64,000 nucleotides of DNA from JANRKB01 sp033763695 (GTDB lineage Bacteria > Planctomycetota > Phycisphaerae > Phycisphaerales > UBA1924), in contig JANRKB010000043.1 of assembly GCA_033763695.1 (NCBI GenBank), forward strand, positions 434,001 to 498,000, given 5' to 3'. The translations under genes were made by a program, and so were the position numbers. Under the pieces are notes generated by a model. It saw nothing but the letters and a program-made list of their open reading frames with translations. It ran no database searches and was not told the origin of the DNA. Numbering within the stretch: position 1 is the stretch's first letter; each line of letters starts with the position of its first letter. Below, in pieces: positions 40,767 through 50,446 of this stretch.

Positions 40767-42332
40767 TTACTTGCTCGTGAACGCGCTCTTGAACTTGGTG
40801 ATCGCGTCCGACAGCTTCTTCTCGGTGTCGCCGTCGAGCGACTTCTTGGTGCTGATCTCGTCCCACAGCGGCTTGTTGATGCCCTGGAACGACTCGAGCA
40901 GGCCGGTCTCGAACGCACGCACCTTGGTCACTTCGATGTCATCCAGGAAGCCCTTGGTACCCGCGAAGATCGAGATGATCTGATCCACGACGTGGAACGG
41001 CGTGTACTGGCCCTGCTTGAGCAGTTCGACCATTCGGCGGCCGCGATCGAGCTGACGCTGCGTCGCCTTGTCCAGTTCGGTGCCCAGCTGCGCGAAGGCT
41101 TCGAGTTCGCGGGCCGACGCGAGGTCGAGTCGCAGCGAACCGGAGATCTTCTTCATGCCCTTCACCTGGGCGTTGCCACCCACGCGGCTCACCGAGATAC
41201 CCACGTTGATGGCGGGGCGCACGCCGCTGAAGAACAGTTCGGGCTCGAGGTAGATCTGGCCGTCGGTGATCGAGATCACGTTGGTGGGGATGTACGCCGA
41301 GACGTCGCCTTCCTGCGTCTCGATGATCGGCAGAGCGGTCAGTGAGCCGGCGCCGTTCTCATCGCTGAGCTTGGTGGCGCGCTCGAGCAGGCGGCTGTGG
41401 AGATAGAACACGTCGCCGGGATACGCCTCGCGACCCGGCGGGCGGCGGAGCAGCAGCGAGAGCTGGCGATACGCCACGGCCTGCTTGGAAAGGTCGTCAT
41501 AGACGCACAGCGCGTGCTTGGCGATCTGCTTGCCGCCCGCGACGGCCTTGCCCTGCCACATGAAGTACTCGCCCATCGCGGTGCCCGAGTAGGGCGCGAT
41601 GTACTGCATCGGGGCGGGGTCGGACGCACCGGCGTTCACGACGATGGTGTAGTCCATCGCGCCGGCCTTCTTGAGCGTCTCGACCACGGCGGCGACGGTC
41701 GATTCCTTCTGACCCACGGCGACGTAGATGCAGACCACCGCATCCTTCGTGCCCCAGTACTGCTTCTGATTGATGATCGCGTCGATGGCGACGGCGGTCT
41801 TGCCGGTCTTGCGGTCACCGATGATCAGTTCGCGCTGGCCGCGGCCGATCGGGATCATGGCGTCGACCGACTTGATGCCGGTCTGCAGCGGCTCGTGCAC
41901 GGGCTGACGCTCGGCGATGCCGGGCGCGATGATGTCGACCTTGCGGAACTCGCTGGCGTTGATCGGACCCGCGTCATCGAGCGGGCGACCCAGCGGGTCA
42001 ACGACGCGGCCCAGCAGAGCCTCGCCGACGGGCACTTCGAGCAGGCGGCCGGTGGCCTTGACGGTGTCGCCTTCCTTCACCGAGAGGTAGTCGCCGTAGA
42101 TAACCGCGCCGACGGTGTCCTCTTCGAGGTTGAAGACCTGGCCCATGACCGCGCCGTCGCTGGTCTGGAACTCGAGCAGTTCGCCCGACATCGAGTTGGA
42201 CAAGCCGTAGATGCGGGCGATGCCGTCACCGACTTCGACGACGCGACCGACTTCGGAGACTTCGAGCGCGCTTGCGTACTGCTCGATTTCCTGCTTGATG
42301 ACTGATGCGATCTCGTCGGTCTTGATCTTCAT
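40767..42332 (-). CDS. atpA: F-type ATP synthase subunit alpha
   Basis: The 521-residue alpha subunit of F1 has Walker A GDRKTGKTAVA, the VGQKESTVA and QGIKS-like TGIKSVDAMIPIGRGQRE stretches, and SLLLRRPPGREAYPGDVFYLHSRLLERA at the nucleotide interface. It ends in a normal helical C-terminal domain. GAGGA precedes the ATG. Unlike standard atp operons, neither atpG nor atpD nor atpH lies next to it; the gene is bounded by a terminator downstream (40707) and one upstream (42706). No second atpA is in the window, so whether it is the only copy cannot be told. Confidence 0.95.
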   Translation of the reverse strand: MKIKTDEIASVIKQEIEQYASALEVSEVGRVVEVGDGIARIYGLSNSMSGELLEFQTSDGAVMGQVFNLEEDTVGAVIYGDYLSVKEGDTVKATGRLLEVPVGEALLGRVVDPLGRPLDDAGPINASEFRKVDIIAPGIAERQPVHEPLQTGIKSVDAMIPIGRGQRELIIGDRKTGKTAVAIDAIINQKQYWGTKDAVVCIYVAVGQKESTVAAVVETLKKAGAMDYTIVVNAGASDPAPMQYIAPYSGTAMGEYFMWQGKAVAGGKQIAKHALCVYDDLSKQAVAYRQLSLLLRRPPGREAYPGDVFYLHSRLLERATKLSDENGAGSLTALPIIETQEGDVSAYIPTNVISITDGQIYLEPELFFSGVRPAINVGISVSRVGGNAQVKGMKKISGSLRLDLASARELEAFAQLGTELDKATQRQLDRGRRMVELLKQGQYTPFHVVDQIISIFAGTKGFLDDIEVTKVRAFETGLLESFQGINKPLWDEISTKKSLDGDTEKKLSDAITKFKSAFTSK

Positions 42333-42780
42333 GGCGTCCTCGTGTGGCGTCCTGAAAGTGAACGTCGGGCGTGCTCGCCGCCCTGTCGGCGTGTGCCGTC
42401 GACAGGCCCCGTCAGCCAAAGGGCTTCCAATGGGGAGACAAGGTTAGCGCGGCAGGTCGAAAATGTCGCGGGATCGGGACGCGAGACATCGTCGACCGGC
42501 AGCGCGGTTGGGTTTTGGAAGGACAAGGTGGCACGTCCGCGCTCGGCGGATGTCGCACATCCGTCCGGCTCGATGCCTCGGTGCAGCATGCCTCGTGCCT
42601 GCTTCGGACCCGAAACCGGGCGACCGAGACGGTGGCGCTGCCACGAAGGCATCAAGACATAGGGCATCGAGGCAGGAGGCGTCATCCTCTCGGGCCAAAG
42701 AAAAACCGCAGGACCCAGTCCTGCGGCTTTCGAATGGCTCGATTCAGAGATCGCCAGTCAGAGATCGCCCGGCTTGCCGA
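42333..42780. other. Intergenic region between dnaN and atpA
   Basis: No supported gene. Contains the dnaN terminator at 42706-42726 and degenerate GGCATC/GATGCC repeat fragments near 42590-42680 (for example GGCATCAAGACATAGGGCAT). The atpA promoter should lie near 42340-42480. Confidence 0.45.
42706..42726 (-). terminator. Terminator of dnaN
   Basis: CCGCAGGAC/GTCCTGCGG with a CCA loop; the minus strand ends TTTTTCTTT. Located 55 bases past the dnaN stop. Confidence 0.85.
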
Positions 42781-43977
42781 TCAGGTCAGATTCACCGGCA
42801 TCACGACATACACGAACTCGCTGCCGCTCTTGAGCAGGCCGGCCTTGTTGGGGGCCTTGAGTTCCATGATGACCTCCGGCTCGGTCACGACCTTGAGGGC
42901 GTCGGTGATGAACTGGGGGTTGAAGCCGATCTCGATGTCCTCGCCGTCGTAGCCGCTGACGCCCACGATGACGTTCGCCTCGCCCATCTCGGGGGCGCGG
43001 CTCGAGAGTTCAAGCTGCTTGGCCTTGCTGCGGAACTGCATCCGCACGCCGCGTGATTCCTCGTTGGTGAGCAGAGCGGCACGACGCACCGCCGACGACA
43101 GGACGTCGCGATCCATCGAGATCCGCTTGTCCTGGTCCTTGGGGATGACGTCCTCGTAGGGAGGGAACGCGCCTTCGACGAGGTTGCTGCTCAGCACGGC
43201 GCGGCCGTGGCCTTCGGTGCCGCCCGCCGACGAGCCGAACGAGAAGTGCGCCTGATTGTCGCCGATGGCGATCTGCACATGCTCCTCGGCATCGCCGACG
43301 AGTTTCTGGATCATGCCCAGCGCCTTGCTGGGAATGATGCACTGCACGGCCTTGGCGTCCTTGTCGGCCTTTTCGGCGGTGATCGTGCCGCGGCACAGCG
43401 CGAGGCGACGGCCATCAGTCGCGACCATTTCAAGCTTCTTGCCGTCGCGCTTCAGCAGCACGCCGTTGATCGCGTAGCGCGAGTTCTCGCGTGCGGTGGC
43501 GAAGGCGGTGCGTGCGACGAGCGCGTTGAGGGCCGCCGCGCTGAGCGTGAAGACGGTGCGGGCCTTGGGCAGGTCCGCGCTGCCCGCGACGACCTGCGCA
43601 AAGTCGGGGATCGGCGGATACTCCGCGGTGTCGTAGCCAAAGACCTTGAAGGTCGCGTCCGCGCCGCGGATGTGCAGGGCTTGTTCCTGGGCTTCGAGCG
43701 TGAGCGTGGGCTCGGCGTCCTCAGCGCTGACGATCTGGCGCAGCTTGTCGGCGGGCACGAGAATCTCGCCGGGCTGGTGCACGTCCACCTGCGCAAGCCG
43801 CAGACGCAGCGAGAGTTCGGCGTCGGTGCCCAGCAGCGTGAGTTCGCCGGCCTTGCCGTTCTTGGTGGCGGTGAGTTTGACGCAGGTGAGCTGCACCCGC
43901 GGGCTGCGGCTGGCGACCGCGCCGGAGACGAGATTGATGGCGCTGAGCAGCGCGCTGCGATCACAAATGACCTTCAT
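42781..43977 (-). CDS. dnaN: DNA polymerase III beta sliding clamp
   Basis: A 398-residue ring subunit that tethers polymerase. It has the three-domain clamp layout: MKVICDRSALLSAINLVSGAVA, the middle RTAFATARENSRYAINGVLL, and C-terminal VVTEPEVIMELKAPNK...FVYVVMPVNL, which ends at the last clamp strand. Conserved YPPIPDF and FPPYEDVIP loops are present. dnaA and recF, common neighbours, are not seen; dnaN stands alone and is divergent from the transketolase gene by 562 bases. The start fits the family N-terminus. Confidence 0.96.
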   Translation of the reverse strand: MKVICDRSALLSAINLVSGAVASRSPRVQLTCVKLTATKNGKAGELTLLGTDAELSLRLRLAQVDVHQPGEILVPADKLRQIVSAEDAEPTLTLEAQEQALHIRGADATFKVFGYDTAEYPPIPDFAQVVAGSADLPKARTVFTLSAAALNALVARTAFATARENSRYAINGVLLKRDGKKLEMVATDGRRLALCRGTITAEKADKDAKAVQCIIPSKALGMIQKLVGDAEEHVQIAIGDNQAHFSFGSSAGGTEGHGRAVLSSNLVEGAFPPYEDVIPKDQDKRISMDRDVLSSAVRRAALLTNEESRGVRMQFRSKAKQLELSSRAPEMGEANVIVGVSGYDGEDIEIGFNPQFITDALKVVTEPEVIMELKAPNKAGLLKSGSEFVYVVMPVNLT

Positions 43978-44539
43978 GAGTGCTCCAGTCTAAGCCTCTA
44001 GTGTAACCCGCGCAAACTCCGCTTGACGCCCGGCGCGTGTTTGCCGAGGCAACTCGGCGTCGCGGCACGTGGATGTTGGCAAGTTGTGGATAGCTGGCCG
44101 CAGGCGGCGAGGCGCGCCGGCCTGTCGAATCACCGATTCCCGGGTTTCTGGGCAAAGACTTGGTTTTCAGGCGTTCCCGGGTTGTCAATCGCGCGCCGTT
44201 CGCGGATACTCTTGCCGTCCGTTCGGGCCTTGGCCCGCAACGGCTGGTTGGGACATTCCGCGGCCTCGTTGTGCGTATCGTCTTGCCCGACAGGGGGTTC
44301 AGTTCCTTGTGTCCGGTTCTGGCGACCGGTGTGGGCCTGTTTCGGGCCTGTCTTGACCCGGTGCCCGTCCAAAGGTGCTCCACCCATGCTGGGGCAAGAG
44401 ATCCGCGCAGTCGGTGCCGCGACACGAGAACCGGCATCCGCTGGCACGCACTCGGACCTTTCGGCAAGCCCATCGGCTTCCCGCGCGAAGGAACCTCCGC
44501 AGTCTTGGCGGCGGTTGCCCTAGCACGGAAGGACGCCGC
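43978..44539. other. Divergent intergenic region dnaN/tkt
   Basis: 562 bases with no supported gene; long open frames here lack start signals and resemble nothing. One DnaA-box-like TGTGGATAG at 44085-44093 stands alone. Both promoters should be here; I could not define them. Confidence 0.5.
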
Positions 44540-46498
44540 ATGTCATTCGAAGCCGCTGTACACGCTCAGGCGATTGAACTGGGCAAACTCTCCCTCGAAA
44601 TGACCGCCGCCGCCGGCAGCGGACACCCGACGACCTGCCTCTCGCTGGGCCATCTCGTCACGGTCCTGATGTTCCACACCATGCGGTGGAGCCCCGATTA
44701 CCCCGACTACCCGACCTCGGATCGCCTCGTGCTCTCCGAAGGCCATGCCGTGCCCGTGATTTACGCCGCGTGCGCCAAACTGGGCGTCGCCTACGGCAAG
44801 GACCCTCAGAACCGCCGCAAACTCACGGTCGAGGACCTCAAGACGCTGCGCGCGATGGAGAGCGAGCTCGACGGCCATCCGAATCCGATGGAAGGCTTCC
44901 CGTTCTTTGATGCCGCCACCGGCTCGCTGGGCCAGGGCCTGAGCGTCGCCGCGGGCGTTGCCGAGGCCGCCCGCCTCGACGGCAGCGATCGCAAGGTGTA
45001 TTGCATCATCGGCGACGGCGAAAGCCGCGAGGGCCAGATCACCGAAGCCCTCGACCACATCGTCGATCGCAAGCTCTTCAACTGTCTGCCGATCTTCAAC
45101 TGTAATGAGTACGGCCAGGCCGATCGCGTCAGCCAGCAGCAGTCGGCCGACACCATGGCCGCCCGTCTCAGTGCCATGGGCTACGACGTGAAGGTCGTCG
45201 ATGGTCACAATCCGACGGCGCTCAAGGCCGCCCTCGACGGCTTCGCCAAGGGCGCGACCAAGCCCACCGCCATCATCGCCAAGACCACCAAGGGCTGGGG
45301 CGTCGATTCCATCCAAGGCAACGGCTGGCACGGCAAGCCCCCGACCGGCGACGCGCTCAAGAAGGCCCTCGCCGAGCTCGACGGCAAGCGCCTCGAGCTC
45401 ACCAGCAGCCTCTCGCAGGGCGATGGCTTTGAGATCGCGCCGCCCACCGAGTGGAACAAGACCCCCGCCGAGGCGAAGGACACCGGCACGCTCACCGCCG
45501 TCATGAAGAAGATGGACATGGAGTCCAAGCTCCAAGCCGGCAACCTCGCGACGCGCTTCGCCTACGGCGTCGCGCTCCGCAACCTCGCCCACGCCAACGA
45601 GCGCGTCGTCGTCCTTGACTGCGACGTCTCCAACTCGACGTTTGCCGAGACCGTGCGCAAGGACGCGGCCACCGCCAGCCGCTTCATCGAGTGCAAGATC
45701 GCCGAGCAGAACATGTTCAGCGTCGGCGCGGGCTTCAGCGCGGCGGGCAAGATCCCGTTCTGCTCGACCTTCGCCAAGTTCGTCACCCGCGGCTATGACC
45801 AGATCGAAATGGCCATCAATAGCGGCGCGAACCTCAAGATCGTCGGCAGCCACGCCGGCATCACCCTCGCCAGCGACGGCCCCAGCCAGATGTCGCTGCC
45901 CGACGTCGCGTGGTTCCGCTCCTTCAGCACAATGAAGGACCATCGCGGCAACCCCGGCTGCTATGTGCTCCAGCCCGCCGACGCGTTCGCCGCGTTCGCT
46001 CTCACCAACGTGATGGCCGAGTACGAGGGCGCGTGCTACATGCGCACCCTGCGTGCCGAGACCGAGTTCCTGTACAGTGATGATGTGGTCTTCAACCTCG
46101 GCGGGTTCGAGGTGCTCAACGAAGGCCGCGACATCGTGATCTGTGCCGCGGGCTACATGGTGCACGAGGCCAACAAGGCGCTGGACCTGCTCGACAAGGC
46201 GGGCATCAGCGCGACGCTGGTGGACCTCTACAGCCTGCCCTTCGACACCGACGCCCTGCTGGACATCATCGGCGCCAACGGCGGCAACGTGCTGAGCGTC
46301 GAAGACAACTACGGCGGCGGCATCGGCAGCGCGATCGCCGACGCTCTCACCGAGTCGGGCGACTCGTTCACCCTGCGTCAGATGCACGTCCGCCGCATCC
46401 CCAAGAGCGCCAAGACGCCCGATGAGATGCTCAAGATGTGCGGCCTGACCGCGGCCGACATCACCAAGAACGTGATGCAGGTGCTGAAGGTCGGGTAA
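44540..46498 (+). CDS. tkt: Transketolase
   Basis: This 652-residue thiamine-diphosphate enzyme moves two-carbon units in the pentose-phosphate pathway. The start at 44540 follows GGAAGGA; a longer frame begins at 44375 but its leader is unrelated to the family. N-terminal AAAGSGHPTTCLSLG carries the substrate His. The ThDP-binding IGDGESREGQITEAL has GDG...E-x-N-like geometry. The C-terminal half has ECKIAEQNMFSVGAGFS with the catalytic Glu. It ends in a normal C-domain. It is monocistronic with a strong terminator. Confidence 0.93.
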   Translation: MSFEAAVHAQAIELGKLSLEMTAAAGSGHPTTCLSLGHLVTVLMFHTMRWSPDYPDYPTSDRLVLSEGHAVPVIYAACAKLGVAYGKDPQNRRKLTVEDLKTLRAMESELDGHPNPMEGFPFFDAATGSLGQGLSVAAGVAEAARLDGSDRKVYCIIGDGESREGQITEALDHIVDRKLFNCLPIFNCNEYGQADRVSQQQSADTMAARLSAMGYDVKVVDGHNPTALKAALDGFAKGATKPTAIIAKTTKGWGVDSIQGNGWHGKPPTGDALKKALAELDGKRLELTSSLSQGDGFEIAPPTEWNKTPAEAKDTGTLTAVMKKMDMESKLQAGNLATRFAYGVALRNLAHANERVVVLDCDVSNSTFAETVRKDAATASRFIECKIAEQNMFSVGAGFSAAGKIPFCSTFAKFVTRGYDQIEMAINSGANLKIVGSHAGITLASDGPSQMSLPDVAWFRSFSTMKDHRGNPGCYVLQPADAFAAFALTNVMAEYEGACYMRTLRAETEFLYSDDVVFNLGGFEVLNEGRDIVICAAGYMVHEANKALDLLDKAGISATLVDLYSLPFDTDALLDIIGANGGNVLSVEDNYGGGIGSAIADALTESGDSFTLRQMHVRRIPKSAKTPDEMLKMCGLTAADITKNVMQVLKVG

Positions 46499-46573
46499 GC
46501 GCGAGCCGGTCGACGTGAAGATGCGACGACGCGAGACGCGACGACGCACCACGAGATCCCGAGTTCAACAAAG

Positions 46574-46601
46574 CCCCCGCACATCCTGCGGGGGTTTTTC
46601 T
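46574..46601 (+). terminator. Terminator of tkt
   Basis: CCCCCGCA/TGCGGGGG stem with a five-base loop followed by TTTTTCTT, 75 bases after the stop. Confidence 0.9.
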
Positions 46602-46621
46602 TGCGCGGCCCAGCCCCGTGC

Positions 46622-46649
46622 CATCGAAGTCCGCTTTGGGACTTCGATG
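46622..46649. repeat. Perfect palindrome, CATCGANGTCC family, copy 2
   Basis: CATCGAAGTCC and GGACTTCGATG arms around a six-base loop, preceded by CCCGTGC as in copy 1 at 2410-2441. The arm mid-base differs (A here, T there) but both sides changed together. Confidence 0.75.
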
Positions 46650-46677
46650 TGCCGACGGGCGCGCTGCACACAAGGGG

Positions 46678-46706
46678 CATCGAAGTCGGAGGAACCGAAC
46701 TCGATG
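46678..46706. repeat. Imperfect CATCGA palindrome, copy 3
   Basis: CATCGAAGTCGG pairs with CCGAACTCGATG apart from two internal mismatches, loop five bases. The right flank GGCAC makes the complementary strand read GTGCCATCGA, the same head as copies 1 and 2. Confidence 0.65.
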
Positions 46707-46851
46707 GCACGATTCTGGCGGCCTGAAAGCTCGGCAATCGCCTCCGATTTTCCAACCGACCTCTCCAAATCCGCTTGGTCGCCCGATATCCAGCGGGTAG
46801 GCTGCACTGGTCTGCGGGCCTCTGCCCGTGGCCAAGCTTGGGGAGGTTCTC

Positions 46852-49245
46852 ATGCATCGCGCTGTTACTGCCGCTGTTGCGGGTTTGGTGTTCCTGTGCT
46901 CGGTCGCCGCCGGGCAGAACATCACCACCGCGTTCACCTATCAGGGCCAGATCGACAACGCGGGCCAGCCCGCGAGCGGGCTCTATGACATGCGCTTCCG
47001 GCTGTTCACGCCGCTGGGCGTGCAGGTCGGGTCGACGCTGTGCGCCAATGACGTGAGCGTCACCGATGGTCTGTTCTCGACATCGCTCGACTTCGGCGCG
47101 GTGTTCACGGGCCAGCAGTTGCTGCTGGAGCTCGATGTGCGGCCCGACACAGGGCTGACGTGCGCAGACACGACTGGGTACACGACGCTCACGCCGCGAC
47201 AGGCGATCGTGGCCGCGCCTTACGCGCTGCTCGCGCTCAACGCCAGCACGCTCAACGGACAAGCGCCGACGTTCTATACGAACGCCGCCAACCTGACGAG
47301 CGGCACGATTCCCGACGCACGTCTGGCGACGACGGTGGCGCGCACGAACATAACGCAGACGTTCACGGGTGCGATCACGATGTCCAACGCGTCCAACGCG
47401 TTCTTCGGCAGCGGCGCGAACCTCACCGCGCTGAACGCGACGAACATGGCCAGCGGCACGCTCGCGGATGCACGCTTGTCCACCAACGTCGCCCGGCGCG
47501 ACGTGTCGAACACCTTCGCGGCCAGCAACACGTTTTCAGCAGCGGCGGTCTTCAACGGCAACATCGGCATCGGCGCTGCCGCGACGTTCCCGCTCACGCT
47601 GACGACGACAGCGCAAACGGCCGCGCAAATGTCCGGCTCGAACACCGGCGGCACATGGCTGAACCTCATCAACACCGCCGCCGGCGGCAGGGCGTGGAAC
47701 ATCATCTCCAGCGGGCCGACGCTTGGCGAGGGCGCGGGCACGTTCTTTCTGCGTGATGCCAACGCCTCGGCGGTGCGCTTCTTGATCGACACCGCGGGCA
47801 ACATCGGCATGAGCACGATCGCGCCCGGTGAGCGGCTCGAAGTCGTCGGCGCTGACGCGACGGTCCGCGTGCGCAACGCCAACGACACGGGTGGCGGGTT
47901 CGTAATGAACAGTTTCTCCACGCTGCAACTGGGCCTTTATAACCCGACGGCCAGCCCGTGGGGCTCGGTGGCCGCGAACACCAAGCAATCGTTCTTCGGC
48001 GTGCAGAACACCGGACGCGTCGGCACGCTGACGAACACATCTGGCTCGCCGGTGTGGCGAAACGTGATCGACGACGGCTTTGGCAGCGCAACGTTCACCG
48101 GCACGGTGTCTGCGACGACATCGGCCATCAGCGGCGGCGTGCTCCTAGGCACGAACAGCGGCGTGGCGGGGTCGAGTGCCGCGGGCGTGAGCGGCGTCGC
48201 GACCGCCACCGGCGCATCGTCCACCGTGGGCGTGCGCGGCGAGGCCCGCGGCAACTCGGGCTACGGCGTGTTCGGCACGGCGACCACCACGACAGGCCAG
48301 GCATACGGCGTCGTCGGACTCGGCGTGAGCACCAACACGCTTTCGTCGGGCGTGTATGGCGAGAGCGCTAACGGCAATGGCGTCCAGGGATACTCGTCGG
48401 ATGGCAAGGCGATCTATGGCCGCAGCGATCGCGCGTACGGCTTGTACGCACAGACCGCGTTCGGCGGGCAGGCGCTCTACGCGGTGCGCACCAACAACAA
48501 CAATCGCGCATGGCTCGGCGGGCTGAACGAAGCCGGCTGGGCCGAGAGCCCCACGGGCACGGGCTTCGTTGCCCGCACCACCTCCGGCCCATATGCCCTC
48601 TACGCCGAGCGCAATCCAGGCGGCTCAACCGCAAACGTCAATCGCGGGTGGTTCGGCAGCGCCAACGAAGGCGCGTGGGCCGAGTCGGATCAGGGCAACG
48701 GCCTTGTCGCGCTGTCACGCGGCCTCAACAGTGCCGCGGTGTATTGCCGCAATGACGCGGGCGGGCGGGCGCTCTTTGCAGATGGTGTCGCCGCCGTTCG
48801 CGCGCTGGACATCCTCGGCGGCGCAGACCTCGCGGAGCCGTTCGATGTCGCTGAAGAGCACGCCCCCGCGCCGGGGATGATCGTGAGCATCGATCCACAG
48901 CACGCGGGCGACTTGCGCGTGTCGACCGAGGCGTATGACACGAAGGTGGCGGGCGTCATTTCCGGCGCCAATGGCCTCTCGCCCGGCATGACGATGCGCG
49001 ACGAGAACGGCGAGCACGTCGACGGCAAGCATCCGGTGGCGATGACCGGCCGCGTGTGGTGCTATGTCGACGCGAGCGAACTTGAGATCAAGCCGGGCGA
49101 TCGCCTGACAACATCGACCACCCCCGGACATGCGATGCGTGCCGACGACGCCCAGCGTGCGCCCGGCGCGGTGATCGGCAAGGCGATGACGCCGCTGGCC
49201 AAGGGCCAGAAGGGCTTGGTGTTGGTGCTGGTGAACCTGCAGTGA
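46852..49245 (+). CDS. Secreted tail-fibre-like surface protein
   Basis: 797 residues, GGGGAGG before the ATG. Signal peptide 1-21 (AVAGLVFLCSVAAG). An N-terminal domain has the ITTAFTYQGQIDNAGQPASGLYD style seen in planctomycete and Bacteroidetes fibre-like proteins. Beta-solenoid/fibre repeats occupy about 120-600, including GVYGESANGNGVQGYS and GYGVFG motifs like those of trimeric fibre or collagen-binding proteins. A conserved C-terminal globular region (about 660-797) has DILGGADLAEPFDV, PGMIVSID, AGVISGANGLSPGM and GDRLTTSTTPGHAM. It is probably a long trimeric surface fibre. The stop is 17 bases before the astacin gene. Confidence 0.7.
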   Translation: MHRAVTAAVAGLVFLCSVAAGQNITTAFTYQGQIDNAGQPASGLYDMRFRLFTPLGVQVGSTLCANDVSVTDGLFSTSLDFGAVFTGQQLLLELDVRPDTGLTCADTTGYTTLTPRQAIVAAPYALLALNASTLNGQAPTFYTNAANLTSGTIPDARLATTVARTNITQTFTGAITMSNASNAFFGSGANLTALNATNMASGTLADARLSTNVARRDVSNTFAASNTFSAAAVFNGNIGIGAAATFPLTLTTTAQTAAQMSGSNTGGTWLNLINTAAGGRAWNIISSGPTLGEGAGTFFLRDANASAVRFLIDTAGNIGMSTIAPGERLEVVGADATVRVRNANDTGGGFVMNSFSTLQLGLYNPTASPWGSVAANTKQSFFGVQNTGRVGTLTNTSGSPVWRNVIDDGFGSATFTGTVSATTSAISGGVLLGTNSGVAGSSAAGVSGVATATGASSTVGVRGEARGNSGYGVFGTATTTTGQAYGVVGLGVSTNTLSSGVYGESANGNGVQGYSSDGKAIYGRSDRAYGLYAQTAFGGQALYAVRTNNNNRAWLGGLNEAGWAESPTGTGFVARTTSGPYALYAERNPGGSTANVNRGWFGSANEGAWAESDQGNGLVALSRGLNSAAVYCRNDAGGRALFADGVAAVRALDILGGADLAEPFDVAEEHAPAPGMIVSIDPQHAGDLRVSTEAYDTKVAGVISGANGLSPGMTMRDENGEHVDGKHPVAMTGRVWCYVDASELEIKPGDRLTTSTTPGHAMRADDAQRAPGAVIGKAMTPLAKGQKGLVLVLVNLQ

Positions 49246-49262
49246 GAAAGGAGGCATCGCAC

Positions 49263-50393
49263 ATGAAGACGTCTATCCCATCTTTGATTGTCGCCGCGAT
49301 GCTCTCGCTCACGGGCAGTGCGGCGTACGCGCAGAACGAGCGACCGCTCAGCCCGGACGTTGAGCCGCCGGTGAGTCCGCCGCTCATGCCGCGTCCGGCG
49401 TATGACCCCAGCCCGGACCCCTTGCCCGAGCAGCCCGCGCCGCCGGCGCCGATGCCCAGCGAACTGGACGTCGCGCCTCCGGGAATGCAGATCGAGCCGC
49501 CGGAGTCGGGGGTGTCGGTCACGCCGGGGTACTACGTCAGCGGTTGTTTGCAGTTGCCGCTCTACGCGCCGCGCGGCCCATACATTCAGACGCCGCCGTG
49601 GCCCTTTGGTGTCATCCCCTTCGAGTACGACAGCAATGTGTCGCAGGCGAATCGGAACCTCTTTCAGAACGCGATGAACGAGGTACACGACTACTGCGGC
49701 GTCGACTTCCGGCCGCGCCAGCAGTTTGACGTGGCGTGGCTGCACATTCAGTCCGCATCAGCCAACAACGCGCCGGTGGGGTTCTTCCCCGGCGAGCACA
49801 TCGTCAACATCTTCAACTTCAACGTGCAGATCATCATGGTGCACGAGTTGCTGCACGTGATCGGCATCTACCACGAACAGTCGCGGACCGATCGCGACAA
49901 CTACGTGACGATCAACTCCGGCAACATCAGCCAGAATGGATGTCAGGATTCGAACGGGAATCCGGGGCCGTGCGATCCGCAGTTTGCGAAGGAGGATCTC
50001 TCGGCATCCTTCGGCGCGTACAACTTCGACTCGATCATGCACTACGGCCGCGCGGCGTTCAGCACCAGCACCGCCGACACCATCACCGTGAAACCGGAGT
50101 ACGCGGCAATCTGGCAAAGCCGCATCGGTCAGCGCACGCACTCGACCTTTGGCGATCGCTCGACCGCGATCAGGCTCTATCAGCCCGGCTGGGCCAAGGT
50201 GGCGAAGATCAACTCGCACCCCAACGGTCCGGGAACGTGGAGTTCGCCGTACAACAACTTCCCGGATGCGTACAACGCCGCACCCACCGGCGGCGATGTG
50301 ATCATCCTCTCGGGCTATTACACCGGGCTGGCAAAGTGGAGCGGCACGCGGCGCGTGCACGCACCCGACGGCAACGTGCGAATCGGGCAGTGA
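49263..50393 (+). CDS. Secreted astacin-type zinc protease (M12A)
   Basis: 376 residues with AAAGGAGG upstream of the ATG. Signal peptide 1-24 (ending SAAYA), then a Pro-rich propeptide-like stretch (about 25-85). The catalytic domain has HELLHVIGIYHEQSR, matching HExxHxxGxxHExxR of astacins including the third zinc His, followed by DRDNYV. The Met-turn SIMHY with the Tyr ligand lies 60 residues later. A short C-terminal domain follows. Astacins are processing or degradative endopeptidases. It begins 17 bases after the fibre-like gene, so they probably form an operon in which the protease may mature or release the fibre. Confidence 0.88.
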   Translation: MKTSIPSLIVAAMLSLTGSAAYAQNERPLSPDVEPPVSPPLMPRPAYDPSPDPLPEQPAPPAPMPSELDVAPPGMQIEPPESGVSVTPGYYVSGCLQLPLYAPRGPYIQTPPWPFGVIPFEYDSNVSQANRNLFQNAMNEVHDYCGVDFRPRQQFDVAWLHIQSASANNAPVGFFPGEHIVNIFNFNVQIIMVHELLHVIGIYHEQSRTDRDNYVTINSGNISQNGCQDSNGNPGPCDPQFAKEDLSASFGAYNFDSIMHYGRAAFSTSTADTITVKPEYAAIWQSRIGQRTHSTFGDRSTAIRLYQPGWAKVAKINSHPNGPGTWSSPYNNFPDAYNAAPTGGDVIILSGYYTGLAKWSGTRRVHAPDGNVRIGQ

Positions 50394-50446
50394 GCGCCGG
50401 TTCGGGGCGTACCCTCTGCGCGTCACTCTTGACCTCGGAGGCCCCC

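Larger units (their letters stand above)
46499..46851. other. Intergenic region with terminator and palindromes
   Basis: Holds the tkt terminator, two CATCGANGTCC-family palindromes and, at its right end, the promoter region and ribosome site of the surface-protein gene. No gene supported. Confidence 0.5.

Noticed and set aside
44085..44093. DnaA-box-like TGTGGATAG near dnaN as a sign of oriC
   Set aside because: Only one near-match in a 562-base gap; no cluster, no AT-rich unwinding region and no dnaA gene nearby.
44375..44539. N-terminal extension of transketolase from 44375
   Set aside because: The leader lacks family similarity, and a good GGAAGGA site precedes the ATG at 44540.
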